Source of the DNA: DAOTUB01 sp034437455 | GTDB lineage: Bacteria; Chloroflexota; Anaerolineae; B4-G1 | Reading direction: 5' to 3' | Assembly (NCBI GenBank): GCA_034437455.1 | Contig: DAOTUB010000229.1 | Location: forward strand, 1-43,683 | Length of the DNA stretch: 43,683 bases | Shown here: piece after piece, positions 1-7,879 of the stretch | Layout of the letters: the number at the start of each line of letters is the position of its first letter | Numbering within the stretch: position 1 is the stretch's first letter | Notes under the pieces: model-generated | What the model saw: only the letters and a program-made list of their open reading frames with translations | What the model was told of the DNA's origin: nothing | Databases searched by the model: none | Program-made: the position numbers and the translations under genes

Positions 1-119
1 AAGGCCGGGCGCGCGTGGAGGAGCTGGCCCTGATGCTCGGCGGCAGCGGCGAGGCGGCCTATCTCGGCGCGGAAGAGATCCTGGAGCAGGTGGCGAATTG
101 CAAGGCCAAGGCTCGTTGA
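1..119 (+). CDS. recN: DNA repair protein RecN, C-terminal end (partial)
   Basis: Only the last 38 codons are in the window; the frame starts at base 3 and stops with TGA at 117-119. The peptide contains RVEELALMLGG followed by EEILEQ, which matches the conserved end of RecN, where an R-x-x-E-x-A-x-M-L-G segment closes the second ATPase half. RecN is an SMC-like ATPase acting early in double-strand break repair. The Walker motifs lie outside the window, so the call rests on this short tail alone. A gene for another SMC-like repair protein (SbcC-like) lies 3 kb downstream. Confidence 0.7.
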   Translation, partial: GRARVEELALMLGGSGEAAYLGAEEILEQVANCKAKAR

Positions 120-160
120 GACATTAGAGAAGTGTCTTCTCAATAAAGCGAGACAGCGCA

Positions 161-300
161 CATCTAGCGCCGGTTGAGTAGGCTTGGAGCGTGGCGGAAA
201 GCCGTATCGAAACCAAGCGGGTTGGCCGCAGAGTCGCTCGCATCCTTGGTTTCGATACGCGCGAAACCTCGTTTCGACGCTACTCAACCGGCGGATGCTC
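161..300. repeat. nested palindromic element, full copy (family A)
   Basis: The gap between recN and the HAD gene is almost filled by a fold-back. Outer arms of 13 bp (CGCCGGTTGAGTA at 168-180 and its exact complement at 281-293) enclose inner arms of 15 bp (CGTATCGAAACCAAG at 203-217 and its exact complement at 245-259). The left half recurs in degraded form at 19053-19099. Just before it, TCTTCTCAATAA (135-146) matches the terminal arm of a different palindrome at 29579-29689. No open reading frame of note is inside. It looks like a MITE- or REP-type non-coding repeat. Confidence 0.8.
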
Positions 301-375
301 GCTGTGTCATTTGGTTCAGCCGCTACTCAAAAGGATATTGCTTCACAATGTTGAAAGGATACTTGGAGGGGAACG

Positions 376-1038
376 TTGCGCGCGGTCGTCTTTGACTTTG
401 ACTTTACGTTGGCGGACTCGTCGGCGGGCGCCGTCGAGTGCATCAACTTTGCGCTCGCGCAGTTGAGTTTCGCGTCGGTGTCGCCGGAGCGGGCGCGCAG
501 GACGATCGGCCTCTCGTTGCCAGAGACGTTTCTGGCCCTGACCGGCGTGGGTGACCAAGCATTGGCCTCCGACTTTGCGGGCCATTTTGTGCGGCGGGCG
601 GATCAGGTGATGGAGTCGCTGACGTACCTCTATGACGCGGTCCCTCAGACGGTAGATTCGTTGCACGGTTTCGGGATCGGGCTGGGCATCGTCTCGACCA
701 AGTTCCGCTATCGCATCGAAAACACCCTGGCGCGGGAGAAACTCCTGGACCGGTTTGACGCGATCGTGGGCGGAAGGGACGTGACCAGGCTCAAACCGGA
801 TCCTGCCGGGCTGTTTCGCGTGTTGACACAGCTTGGCGTAGAAGCGGACGAGGCGATCTATGTCGGCGATCACGTCGTGGATGCCGAGGCCGCTGAGCGC
901 GCGGGCGTGTCCTTCATCGCGGCGCTTTCCGGGACCTGTCGGGAGGAAGATTTCACGGGGTACCCGGTGCAGGCTTTCATTGACGGGGTGGGGGGGCTGG
1001 TCGGCGCGCTGGGATTAGAGGAGCAGAGGATCTCATGA
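376..1038 (+). CDS. HAD-superfamily phosphatase (phosphoglycolate phosphatase-like)
   Basis: A 220-residue HAD hydrolase. Motif I is DFDFT at residues 7-11 (nucleophile Asp7, acid/base Asp9). Motif II is the Ser/Thr in GIVSTK, motif III the Lys in TRLKPDP, and motif IV GDHVVDAE, so all catalytic positions are present. The helical segment between motifs I and II indicates a C1-type cap as in Gph/PgmB-like enzymes, which dephosphorylate small metabolites such as 2-phosphoglycolate; the actual substrate cannot be read from the sequence. The start is TTG at 376, preceded by GGAGGGG at 365-371, a spacing of 4 bases; no ATG or GTG with a comparable site is nearby. It stands alone between recN and an MFS gene. 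Confidence 0.85.
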   Translation: MRAVVFDFDFTLADSSAGAVECINFALAQLSFASVSPERARRTIGLSLPETFLALTGVGDQALASDFAGHFVRRADQVMESLTYLYDAVPQTVDSLHGFGIGLGIVSTKFRYRIENTLAREKLLDRFDAIVGGRDVTRLKPDPAGLFRVLTQLGVEADEAIYVGDHVVDAEAAERAGVSFIAALSGTCREEDFTGYPVQAFIDGVGGLVGALGLEEQRIS

Positions 1039-1066
1039 ACTCCGTTCACCCAGAAGGACGAAAATG

Positions 1067-1104
1067 TAGGGCGATTGCGGATTGGAACAATCCGACTAAT
1101 CGCC
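1067..1104. repeat. intergenic palindrome
   Basis: GGCGATT (1070-1076) and CGGATTG (1078-1084) pair perfectly with CAATCCG (1088-1094) and AATCGCC (1098-1104), giving 14 base pairs with small interior loops. No T tract follows, so it is not an obvious terminator. The core CGGATTG/CAATCCG recurs in the palindrome at 36039-36091, suggesting a dispersed repeat. Confidence 0.6.
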
Positions 1105-1171
1105 AGGTTCGGATAACGTGCAACCTCCGGTTGCCTGCCGACCTACAGAGTTATTTTTAGGGGAGGGCGTT

Positions 1172-2362
1172 TTGAGCGAGCCGTCAGCCACGCCGGAATC
1201 CCGCACGTTCAAGGCGCTCTGGCGGGCCGTCTTTTTGGTCTCGTTTCCTTTCGGCATCCTCTCCTTCGTGCTGCCCATCTACGGCAAGGAGCTAGGGGCG
1301 ACAGCGCTGCAAGTGGGAGGATTATTCTCTGCTCTCTCGTTAGTGCCGGTGATCGTGCGGCCTTTCCTGGGGCGCGTGTTGGATCGTTGGGGGCGCCGGC
1401 CCTTCTTCTTGTTGGGTGTGCTCGGTTACGTGGTCGCCATCTTTATGTTCTGCCTGGCCGACACGGTCTGGCTGCTGACCGTCGCCCGCTTCGTGCAAGG
1501 GCTGGGGCAGGCGTTCCTCTGGCTCTCCGCCTACACCATCGTGGCCGACGTCGCCGCTGAGGCGGGGCGTGGGCACGACTTTGGCAGCATTGACGAGGCG
1601 GTCAATCGCGGGGCCATCGTCGGCACTACGGCCGGTTTTACGATCATCTTTTCGTTGGAGGGCTTTTTCGACTTGGGCTGGGAGCAGATCTGGTTCTGGC
1701 TCTTTGCCGCCTACACCCTACCGGTGCTGCTGGCGCTGTGGAGCAGTTGGCGTGGTGTGGAGGAGACGCGTCCTCAAGCGGCCACGCGGCCCATCGGGAG
1801 CCATCCTGTCTCCGGCCAATTGCTGGCGCTGATGGGCATTGTCTTTTTCACCGGCGCTTCAACCTCGATGGTCTGGCCGCTGCTGATGATCTTTCTCCAG
1901 GATATCCTGGGGGCTGGCTTGGATGTGCTGGGGTGGGCCTATCTGCCGGCGGCGCTGATCACGGCCTTTCTCCCCTCGCGTATGGGCCGCATCGCCGACC
2001 GGTTGGGGCGCAAAAAGCCGATGATCGCCGGGCTGCTCATCGGTGCGCTGGCCTCGGCGCTGATCCCGCACTTGCGCAGCGTCGTCCCGTTGATCGTCCT
2101 GTGGGCGATCGAGTCGCTGGGCTATACCGCCTCGGTGCCGGCGGAGCGCGCTTTTGTCGCCGACATCGCCGGCGAGGATGCGCGCGGCACCAGTTACGGG
2201 CTGTATACCTTTGCCTATTTCCTGGGTGCGACGGTGGGGCCGCTGGCGGGCGGCTGGCTGTACGATAACCTGGGGCACGCGATGCCTTTTTATCTCAACA
2301 CGGTCGTTTTGTTCGTGGGAGCGTTGTTGGTGGCAGCGGTGTTGCGCGAGTCGCGACGTTAA
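1172..2362 (+). CDS. MFS transporter (drug/sugar exporter type)
   Basis: About 396 residues with the 12-helix layout of the major facilitator superfamily. The motif-A segment after helix 2 reads GRVLDRWGRRPFF, and its second-half counterpart reads GRIADRLGRKKP; a helix-5-like segment reads AIVGTTAGF. The length is typical for DHA1-type exporters. Substrate cannot be assigned. The start chosen is TTG at 1172 with GGGGAGGG immediately upstream (1160-1167). An in-frame GTG at 1118 would add 18 residues unlike an MFS N-terminus and lacks a ribosome binding site. The stop codon TAA (2360-2362) overlaps the first base pairs of the REP-like hairpin that begins the next unit, so that hairpin may also act as the 3' end structure of this mRNA. 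Confidence 0.85.
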   Translation: MSEPSATPESRTFKALWRAVFLVSFPFGILSFVLPIYGKELGATALQVGGLFSALSLVPVIVRPFLGRVLDRWGRRPFFLLGVLGYVVAIFMFCLADTVWLLTVARFVQGLGQAFLWLSAYTIVADVAAEAGRGHDFGSIDEAVNRGAIVGTTAGFTIIFSLEGFFDLGWEQIWFWLFAAYTLPVLLALWSSWRGVEETRPQAATRPIGSHPVSGQLLALMGIVFFTGASTSMVWPLLMIFLQDILGAGLDVLGWAYLPAALITAFLPSRMGRIADRLGRKKPMIAGLLIGALASALIPHLRSVVPLIVLWAIESLGYTASVPAERAFVADIAGEDARGTSYGLYTFAYFLGATVGPLAGGWLYDNLGHAMPFYLNTVVLFVGALLVAAVLRESRR

Positions 2363-2395
2363 CCCTTGCGAAGGTTGGGAACCTTCGCAAGGGTT
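2361..2395. repeat. REP-like hairpin, upstream of the transposase
   Basis: A perfect 16-bp inverted repeat (AACCCTTGCGAAGGTT) around the loop GGG, overlapping the MFS stop codon. A nearly identical hairpin with loop CCT lies just after the transposase at 2970-3003. Paired hairpins on both sides of a Y1 transposase gene are the hallmark of TnpA-REP units. Confidence 0.85.
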
Positions 2396-2406
2396 GGGAG
2401 GAAAAA

Positions 2407-2964
2407 ATGCATCTGGCAAATCACTATTACCACGTCTATAACCGCGGGTGCAACCGAGAGAATATCTTTGCCAACGATGGCAACTACACCTTCCTGCTGC
2501 GACGCGCCAAGTCGTTCCTCCCAGATTACCCGTTGAGCGTGATCGCCTACTGCCTGATGCCCAACCATTACCATTTCCTGCTGCGCCCGGAGGAGGAGAG
2601 CGCGCTCTCGCGCTTTATCCAACGGTTGTTCAACAGTTACACCCAGGCGTTCAACAAGCAGCAAGGGCGCAGCGGCACGCTGTTCGAGGGACGTGCCAAA
2701 AGCGTCCTGATCGATACGGAAGAATACGCGCTTCATCTCTGCCGCTACATCCACTTGAACCCGATCAAAGCAGGATTGGTGACGCATCCGGGTGAGTGGC
2801 CCTACAGCAATTATCTGGAGTGGGTAGAACGACGGGCTGGTACGTTGGTGGAGCGTGCGTTTGTGCAAGCATACTTCCCAACCGCCACCGACTATGAAGC
2901 GTTTGTGATGAGCGAAATAGACCCATCACTGGAGCAGAAACTCCAGCTATATTACCTGGACTAA
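2407..2964 (+). CDS. REP-associated tyrosine transposase (Y1, IS200-like)
   Basis: A 185-residue HUH endonuclease of the RAYT/TnpA-REP group. The metal-binding HUH motif is NHYHF (His54 and His56), and the likely nucleophile is Tyr78 in SYTQAFN, followed by the family's RSGTLFEGR and HLCRYIHLNPIKAGLV segments. These enzymes cut and join single-stranded REP hairpins and are usually domesticated single-copy genes, not self-mobile elements. It has a strong GGGAGG site at 2396-2401 that begins just after the upstream hairpin. The gene is bracketed by hairpins at 2361-2395 and 2970-3003 that are its probable substrates. It separates the MFS gene from the SbcC-like gene. Confidence 0.92.
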   Translation: MHLANHYYHVYNRGCNRENIFANDGNYTFLLRRAKSFLPDYPLSVIAYCLMPNHYHFLLRPEEESALSRFIQRLFNSYTQAFNKQQGRSGTLFEGRAKSVLIDTEEYALHLCRYIHLNPIKAGLVTHPGEWPYSNYLEWVERRAGTLVERAFVQAYFPTATDYEAFVMSEIDPSLEQKLQLYYLD

Positions 2965-2969
2965 CCCTA

Positions 2970-3003
2970 AACCCTTGCGAAGGTTCCTAACCTTCGCAAG
3001 GGT
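2970..3003. repeat. REP-like hairpin, downstream of the transposase
   Basis: A 15-bp perfect inverted repeat (ACCCTTGCGAAGGTT at 2971-2985, complement at 2989-3003) around the loop CCT. It is the second copy of the hairpin at 2361-2395. It forms the leader of the SbcC-like gene, whose ATG lies 10 bases after it; the only SD-like bases (AAGGG) are inside its right arm. Confidence 0.85.
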
Positions 3004-3013
3004 AGCACGAGAT

Positions 3014-5632
3014 ATGATTCCTCAAAAACTCTTTCTCACCAACTTTATGTGCTACCGCCAGGCGGCGTTGGATTTTTCCGGTATCCGCGTCGCCTGCCTG
3101 GCGGGCGAAAATGGCGCGGGCAAGTCGGCATTGCTCGACGCCGTCACCTGGGCGCTGTGGGGCAAGGCGCGGGCCAGGCGGGACGACGAACTGATCCACC
3201 TGGGCGAGGAAGAAATGACCGTGGAGCTTACCTTCGGACTGGGCAAGCAGACCTATCGCGTGCTGCGCCAGCGCAAGTCCGGCAAGCGCGGCAGTACCTT
3301 GCTCGATTTTCAGATGCTAGACTCCCCCCCCCTCAGTCCCCCCCAAAGGGGGGGAGGAACGGATGCAACCTTCCCCCCTTTGGGGGGGATAGAGGGGGGG
3401 GGCGTTTGGCGCTCCCTCACCGAAAGCGGCGTCCGCGCCACCGAGAGCAAGATCGAACAAGTGCTCCACCTCGATTATGATACCTTTATCAACTCCGCCT
3501 TTCTGCGCCAGGGCCGCGCCGACGAGTTCACCGTCAAGACCGCCGCCCAACGCAAGGGCGTGTTGGGGGACATCCTGGGACTCGATCGTTGGTCGGCCTA
3601 CGAGGATCAGGTCAAAGAACGGCAGCGGGCGATTCGGAACGAGGCGGACGTGATCGAACTGCGGTTGAAAGAGATCGAGGCCGAACTAGCCCGGCAACCC
3701 GAGTACGAAACGGAGCTTGAAGCCGCTCGGGCGGCGGTGGACGAGCTGGGCGCTGCCCTCGAAGATGCCCAGGCGGCCTACCAGCAGATCGAGGCGGCGC
3801 GGGCGGAGCTGCGCCACACCGAGGCGCAGATCGCCGAGCAGACCGCGCAGATCGCTCAGGCGGAGCGGGAACTGACGGCTCTGGCGGAGGATCGAGTCGA
3901 GAGAGAGAAGCGGCTGGCCGAGTGCCAGAGCCTGCTGGCCCAGGCGGACGAGATCGAGGCTGGCTACGAGGCGTATCAGCGAGCGGTCGAGCAGGAACAG
4001 GCGCTGGGGGCCAAACTGCGCCAGTCGGTGGCGTTGAACGAGCGCGGCCTGGCGCTGGAGGCGCGGCTATCGGAGGCGCGGCGCCAGATCGAGACGGAGC
4101 GCGAGGTCATCGCGCGGCGCATTGCCGAACTGGAGGGACGCCTGCCCGACGAACTGCTGCTGGCTGAGCACGAGGACGTGCAGGCGCAACTGGTCCATCT
4201 GACGCAACTATCGGAGAGCCGAGAGGCGGCGCGAGCGGACCTGGCGCGCATCGCCGAGGAGCGAGTGGCGCTCCAAGTGCACAACGAGGCGCTGCGGCGC
4301 GAGATGGAGTCGCTCAAAGAAAAGATCGCGCTGTTGGAGCAAGCCGAGGCGCAGTGTCCGCTCTGTGAGCAACCTCTCACCGAGGAACATCGGCTGTGGC
4401 TGGTGGATCAGATTCAGACCGAGGGACAGGGGAGGGGAGACGCTTTTCGCGCCAATCAGGCGACGATCCAGGCGTTGGCCGGGCAAGCGCAGGCACTCGA
4501 ACAGCAGATCGGCGAGAGCGATCAATTGCTGCGCGCATTGCCGGCGTTGCAAAGGCAAGAGGCGGCCTTGATCGAGCGGATCGAGCAGGGGCGACAGGCA
4601 GCCGAGGAACTGGAGGAGGGTCGGGGGACACTGGCTGCGCTGGAGCAGCGGTTGGCCGACGAGGACTATGCCCCTGAAGCGCGCGCCGAATTGAGACAGG
4701 TGTTGGCGCAGGCCGAGGAACTCGGCTACGACGCGGCGGCCCACGAGGCGGCGCGGAAGGCGATGGTCGCGGGGCAGGTCTTTGCCGAGCGCCAGGCGCA
4801 GTTGGACACCGCGAAAGCGAGAATGACGGAGGAACGGTCGGCACTTGAGCGGTTGGAGGAGGCCAGGCAGCGTTGGCAGGGGCAGATCGAGACCGCGCAG
4901 ACTCGTCGGGCGGAATTGGAACAAAAGGCCGATGAACTGCGGAAACGGCTCGAAGATGCCGCGACGGTCGAGAGGGAATTGCAGCGGGTGCGGGGAGAGG
5001 AGGCCGCGGCTCGCCAGCGGTTGGGCGCGTCGCAGCAGCGATTGGAGGCGTGCAAGGCGCTCGCACGGCAGCAGGTGGACAAGCTTGAGCGGCAGGAGGA
5101 GTTGGCCGCCGAAGCGTCCATCTACGACGAACTGCGGGACGCCTTTGGCGTCCGGGGCGTGCCGGCGATGATCATCGAAGCGGCGGTGCCCGAGATCGAG
5201 GCCGAGGCGAACCGGCTACTGGCGCGGATGACGGGCGGTCGCATGCACGTCCGTTTCGATACGCAGCGGGAGACGTTGGCGGGCGAGGTGCGGGAGACGC
5301 TGGAGATCAAGATCGCCGACGAGTTGGGGACGCGGGAATACGCGCTCTATTCCGGCGGCGAGGCGTTCCGGGTCAACTTTGCCATCCGGATCGCGCTCTC
5401 GAAACTGCTGGCGCGGCGGGCAGGAGCGCAGTTGCAGACGTTGGTGATCGACGAGGGGTTTGGCACGCAGGATGCCCAGGGCCGCGAGCGGCTGATCGAG
5501 GCGATCAACGTCGTCCAGGATGACTTTGCGCGCGTGCTGGTGATCACGCACATTGACGAGTTGAAAGATGCGTTTCCGGTGCGCATCGAGGTGACCAAGA
5601 CGCCCAAAGGCTCGACGGTGGAAGTGATGTAG
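3014..5632 (+). CDS. sbcC: SbcC/Rad50-like SMC ATPase with an in-frame repeat insertion
   Basis: 872 residues. Walker A is GENGAGKS near residue 35, followed by a Q-loop segment (FINSAFLRQGRADEFT). Two long Glu/Arg/Gln-rich coiled-coil arms flank a zinc hook CPLC (Cys448 and Cys451). The ABC signature YSGGEAFRVNFAIRIALS and Walker B LQTLVIDEGFGTQD close the head. This is the architecture of the SbcC/Rad50 subunit of the SbcCD nuclease, which opens hairpins and protein-blocked DNA ends. No sbcD lies next to it, and a transposase unit sits directly upstream where sbcD would be expected. Residues about 103-130 are translated from a palindromic repeat (3322-3403), rich in Pro and Gly, between the ends of a beta-strand (LLDFQ) and WRSLTESGVRATE. 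The frame is kept. ATG 3014 was chosen because the peptide MIPQKLFLTNFMCY fits the family start. Confidence 0.9.
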   Translation: MIPQKLFLTNFMCYRQAALDFSGIRVACLAGENGAGKSALLDAVTWALWGKARARRDDELIHLGEEEMTVELTFGLGKQTYRVLRQRKSGKRGSTLLDFQMLDSPPLSPPQRGGGTDATFPPLGGIEGGGVWRSLTESGVRATESKIEQVLHLDYDTFINSAFLRQGRADEFTVKTAAQRKGVLGDILGLDRWSAYEDQVKERQRAIRNEADVIELRLKEIEAELARQPEYETELEAARAAVDELGAALEDAQAAYQQIEAARAELRHTEAQIAEQTAQIAQAERELTALAEDRVEREKRLAECQSLLAQADEIEAGYEAYQRAVEQEQALGAKLRQSVALNERGLALEARLSEARRQIETEREVIARRIAELEGRLPDELLLAEHEDVQAQLVHLTQLSESREAARADLARIAEERVALQVHNEALRREMESLKEKIALLEQAEAQCPLCEQPLTEEHRLWLVDQIQTEGQGRGDAFRANQATIQALAGQAQALEQQIGESDQLLRALPALQRQEAALIERIEQGRQAAEELEEGRGTLAALEQRLADEDYAPEARAELRQVLAQAEELGYDAAAHEAARKAMVAGQVFAERQAQLDTAKARMTEERSALERLEEARQRWQGQIETAQTRRAELEQKADELRKRLEDAATVERELQRVRGEEAAARQRLGASQQRLEACKALARQQVDKLERQEELAAEASIYDELRDAFGVRGVPAMIIEAAVPEIEAEANRLLARMTGGRMHVRFDTQRETLAGEVRETLEIKIADELGTREYALYSGGEAFRVNFAIRIALSKLLARRAGAQLQTLVIDEGFGTQDAQGRERLIEAINVVQDDFARVLVITHIDELKDAFPVRIEVTKTPKGSTVEVM
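3322..3403. repeat. palindromic repeat inserted in the sbcC reading frame
   Basis: A C-rich then G-rich sequence reads as CTCCCCCCCCCTCAGT...CCCAAAGGGGGGG, is followed by about 17 bases of spacer, and then by the approximate reverse complement (TTCCCCCCTTTGGGGGGG...). Translated, it gives SPPLSPPQRGGG and PPLGGIEGGG. The base composition (runs of up to nine C or G) is quite unlike the surrounding gene. Removing it would join two segments that are adjacent in ordinary SbcC proteins. It adds no stop codon and keeps the frame. Confidence 0.8.
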
Positions 5633-5639
5633 GCGGGAG

Positions 5640-6248
5640 CTAGCGCAATCTTCTCCCAAAGGCTTGTTTTCGCTGCTTGGCTCGGTTTAGGGTCCAGGCG
5701 TGGTGGAATTCTTGCAGTTGGCGGGAGAGCGCCATCCAATCCTTGACCAGCAGAACGAGGCCGGGTTTACTGGGAAGCAGCAGGTAGGGACTGAGCCAGA
5801 AGCGCAGTTGCGCCTGGCTGACCGGGTACCTGGAAAGCTCCACGACCAGGACGGTCTTTCGCCAGTAGGGGCGCAGCCAGCGTTTTCGAGCTGCTTTTTC
5901 CTTGGATGGCTTAAAGATATGCACAAAGTTCACGGGTCGTATTTCCTTGATGCGGCCGTAGGAGATGGCGAGCGGGTAAAAGAGCGTCCGAATGCGCAGG
6001 TGGCCCTCTCTGCATTCTACCCAGCTCAGTCGTCGGGCCAGGAAAGCGTATGCCAGGATGACGAAGGAGATCAAGGCCGGGCCGAGAGCGAGAAATCGGA
6101 GTGAGGGGCGGATGATCGAGATGCGGGGAGAAAGCTGCCACAGGGCGAGCGACGCCAGTATGGTCAGGATGCAGGGCCAAGCCCAGCGCTGCCACATGCG
6201 CTCGTAGATGAGTAAGCGAAAACGGTCTCCACGACGTTCCTTAGCCAT
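5640..6248 (-). CDS. membrane protein with PH-like cytoplasmic domain
   Basis: About 202 residues. The N-terminus is basic (MAKERRGDRF) and is followed by two hydrophobic helices, WPCILTILASLALWQL and FLALGPALISFVILAYAFLA. A soluble part follows with LSWVECREGHLRIRTLFYPLAISYGRIKEIRPV, the pattern of a bacterial PH-like (bPH/DUF304-type) domain. The function is unknown. The start at 6248 has AGGAGAAGGA at 6251-6260; the longer frame from 6308 would read through the palindrome at 6275-6330 and is rejected. A near-consensus minus-strand promoter lies at 6359-6387. The gene converges on sbcC with 7 bases between the stops. Confidence 0.7.
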   Translation of the reverse strand: MAKERRGDRFRLLIYERMWQRWAWPCILTILASLALWQLSPRISIIRPSLRFLALGPALISFVILAYAFLARRLSWVECREGHLRIRTLFYPLAISYGRIKEIRPVNFVHIFKPSKEKAARKRWLRPYWRKTVLVVELSRYPVSQAQLRFWLSPYLLLPSKPGLVLLVKDWMALSRQLQEFHHAWTLNRAKQRKQAFGRRLR

Positions 6249-6274
6249 TTTCCTTCTCCTTCGAGGATAGCCCT

Positions 6275-6330
6275 GTAGCCGCGGATTCCGTCGCAACGAG
6301 TTGCGCACGCGCTATGGAAAGCGCGGCTAC
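6275..6330. repeat. intergenic palindrome in a 5' leader
   Basis: Arms GTAGCCGCG (6275-6283) and CGCGGCTAC (6322-6330) enclose GATTCC...GGAAA and an inner GTTGCGC region. The first half resembles the repeat at 23569-23612 (GTAG, then CGCGGATTCC). It lies in the untranslated leader of the minus-strand membrane protein. Confidence 0.65.
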
Positions 6331-6358
6331 ATTTTCGTCATTTATGGTGATTCTTTAG

Positions 6359-6387
6359 AGTATACCACTTGCCAGAGTGTTGGACAA
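6359..6387 (-). promoter_or_regulatory. sigma-70-type promoter for the membrane protein gene
   Basis: On the minus strand TTGTCC (6382-6387) is separated by 17 bases from TATACT (6359-6364). It points at the gene starting at 6248 and gives a leader of about 105 bases that includes the palindrome. Confidence 0.6.
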
Positions 6388-6419
6388 GTGGGATTGGTGT
6401 ACTTTGTCTTTTGTCATAG

Positions 6420-6448
6420 TTGACTTGTGTGTTGATAAAGGGTATAAT
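6420..6448 (+). promoter_or_regulatory. sigma-70-type promoter for the DUF4388-GTPase operon
   Basis: TTGACT (6420-6425), a spacer of exactly 17 bases and a perfect TATAAT (6443-6448). Transcription would begin near 6455, about 58 bases before the ATG at 6513. It is divergent from the minus-strand promoter at 6359-6387. Confidence 0.75.
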
Positions 6449-6512
6449 CACATCTGATGATCTTGTGATTGGGTTCATCGTTGACTTTCCTGATCGCAAC
6501 GGAGGTAAAAAT

Positions 6513-7340
6513 ATGGCGCTTAAGGGGAACTTGCGTGATTTCAGCACCGTTCAATTGCTCAATCTCATCAACCTGGCACGCAAGACAGGCACGCTGACAA
6601 TTGACGGGACTGAGACCCAGGCGAATCTCTCTTTCAAGGGCGGCAAGCTCATCTACGCGATGCTGGATAGGGAGGGGGATCGTCTGACCGCGGTGCTTCA
6701 GCAGGCTGGCAAGATCACGGGGGAACAGGCGCGAACGATCCTATCACACGCTGGTGGCAGGAGCGACAAAGAGCTGGGACGGCTGTTGATTAGCGCGGGT
6801 CACGTGAGTCAGACTGACGTGATCAAGAGCATACGCGCGTATGTCCTGAACAATGTGTACCCTCTCTTCACCTGGCCCGAGGGAAACTTTTACTTCGAAT
6901 CGAGCTTAAAGCCGGTTGAAGACCGGATTACCGTTCCCATCGATCTCGAAAACGTGATCATGGAGGGCAGCCGCCGTCTGGAGAAATGGGAACGGATGCA
7001 GGAAGAACTGCCCAACCTCGACGTGGCGCTCCGGTTCGCCGAAAACCCACGTACAAATCTACGCGACGTCAATCTCAACGCGGAAGAGTGGCGCGTGGTT
7101 TCCTTCATCAATCCGCGTAACACGATCCGGCAGATTGCCCAACACAATAACATGAGCGATTTCCAGATTCGCAAGATCGCCTATGGCTTGATGCAGGCGG
7201 GGTTGGTGGAACTCGTTCAGCCAGAGGGGGCGGAGGCGCCATCTGGAACGTCTAGTCGAGCTGCTGCTATGGCGCAGCGTCGTCCGGCTGTCAAACGAAA
7301 CGTGATCGTGAGATTAATCGATCGTATTCGGGAACTCTAG
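6513..7340 (+). CDS. DUF4388 domain protein
   Basis: 275 residues. The N-terminus MALKGNLRDFSTVQLLNLINLARKTG and GTLTIDG, then a LSFKGGKLIYAMLD strand pair, are typical of DUF4388 (PatA N-terminal-like). This domain is common in gliding and filamentous bacteria, often next to response regulators or MglA-type GTPases. A middle helical part follows, then a winged-helix-like segment (RQIAQHNNMSDFQIRKIAYGLMQAGLVEL). The tail is basic. The start at 6513 has GGAGG at 6501-6505; the open frame extends upstream through the promoter and that part is not coding. It is two bases from the GTPase gene, so the two are co-transcribed, and a scaffold or effector partnership with the GTPase is likely by context. 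Confidence 0.85.
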   Translation: MALKGNLRDFSTVQLLNLINLARKTGTLTIDGTETQANLSFKGGKLIYAMLDREGDRLTAVLQQAGKITGEQARTILSHAGGRSDKELGRLLISAGHVSQTDVIKSIRAYVLNNVYPLFTWPEGNFYFESSLKPVEDRITVPIDLENVIMEGSRRLEKWERMQEELPNLDVALRFAENPRTNLRDVNLNAEEWRVVSFINPRNTIRQIAQHNNMSDFQIRKIAYGLMQAGLVELVQPEGAEAPSGTSSRAAAMAQRRPAVKRNVIVRLIDRIREL

Positions 7341-7342
7341 CA

Positions 7343-7879
7343 ATGCAAACTGTCAAAATGGTAGTAACCGGTCCCTTTTCAGCGGGCAAAACTCAATTCA
7401 TCCAGTCGATCAGCGAGATTGACGTCGTGGCAACAGAGAGAAAGATCACGCGAGAAGAAGAACGGATCAAGGATCAAACTACGGTGGCGATGGACTTTGG
7501 TCGCCTGACCGTGGATGAGGATCTGATTCTTTACTTGTTTGGCACTCCTGGCCAGCGACGTTTTGACTTTATGTGGGAAGTTCTGTCCGAAGGTATGCTC
7601 GGCTTTGTCGTCTTGCTCGATAGCGTGCGGCCAGAGACCTTTCGGGAAGCTCGAGACATCCTCGATACATTCACCTCTTATGCTCCTGTGCCCTACGTGG
7701 TGGCCGCGAATAAACAGGACATGGACGACGCATGGGATCCGGAGGATCTGCGCATCGCGCTTCGCATTCCTCCCGAGATCAAGGTGCTGCCTTGCGTGGC
7801 GCCCGATCGAGAAAGTGTCAAGAATGTGTTGCTGGAGCTTTTGTACGCGATCCTGGAAGAAATAGACGAAGGGGCATGA
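7343..7879 (+). CDS. MglA-like small GTPase
   Basis: 178 residues of a Ras-like G domain. The P-loop is GPFSAGKT (residues 10-17), the switch I region ends in DQTTVAMDFG, G3 is FGTPGQ and G4 is NKQD. The missing Asp in G3 (TPG rather than DxxG) is usual for this prokaryotic MglA/SRPRB-like family annotated as GTP-binding proteins. Such GTPases act in polarity and surface motility in myxobacteria, and with roadblock or DUF4388 partners elsewhere. There is no roadblock/LC7 GAP gene in the window. It directly follows the DUF4388 gene, and the operon ends with a hairpin terminator at 7951-7993. Confidence 0.85.
   Translation: MQTVKMVVTGPFSAGKTQFIQSISEIDVVATERKITREEERIKDQTTVAMDFGRLTVDEDLILYLFGTPGQRRFDFMWEVLSEGMLGFVVLLDSVRPETFREARDILDTFTSYAPVPYVVAANKQDMDDAWDPEDLRIALRIPPEIKVLPCVAPDRESVKNVLLELLYAILEEIDEGA

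Noticed and set aside
343..873. Minus-strand frame opposite the HAD phosphatase
   Set aside because: The plus strand has all four HAD motifs; the minus frame has no recognisable motif.
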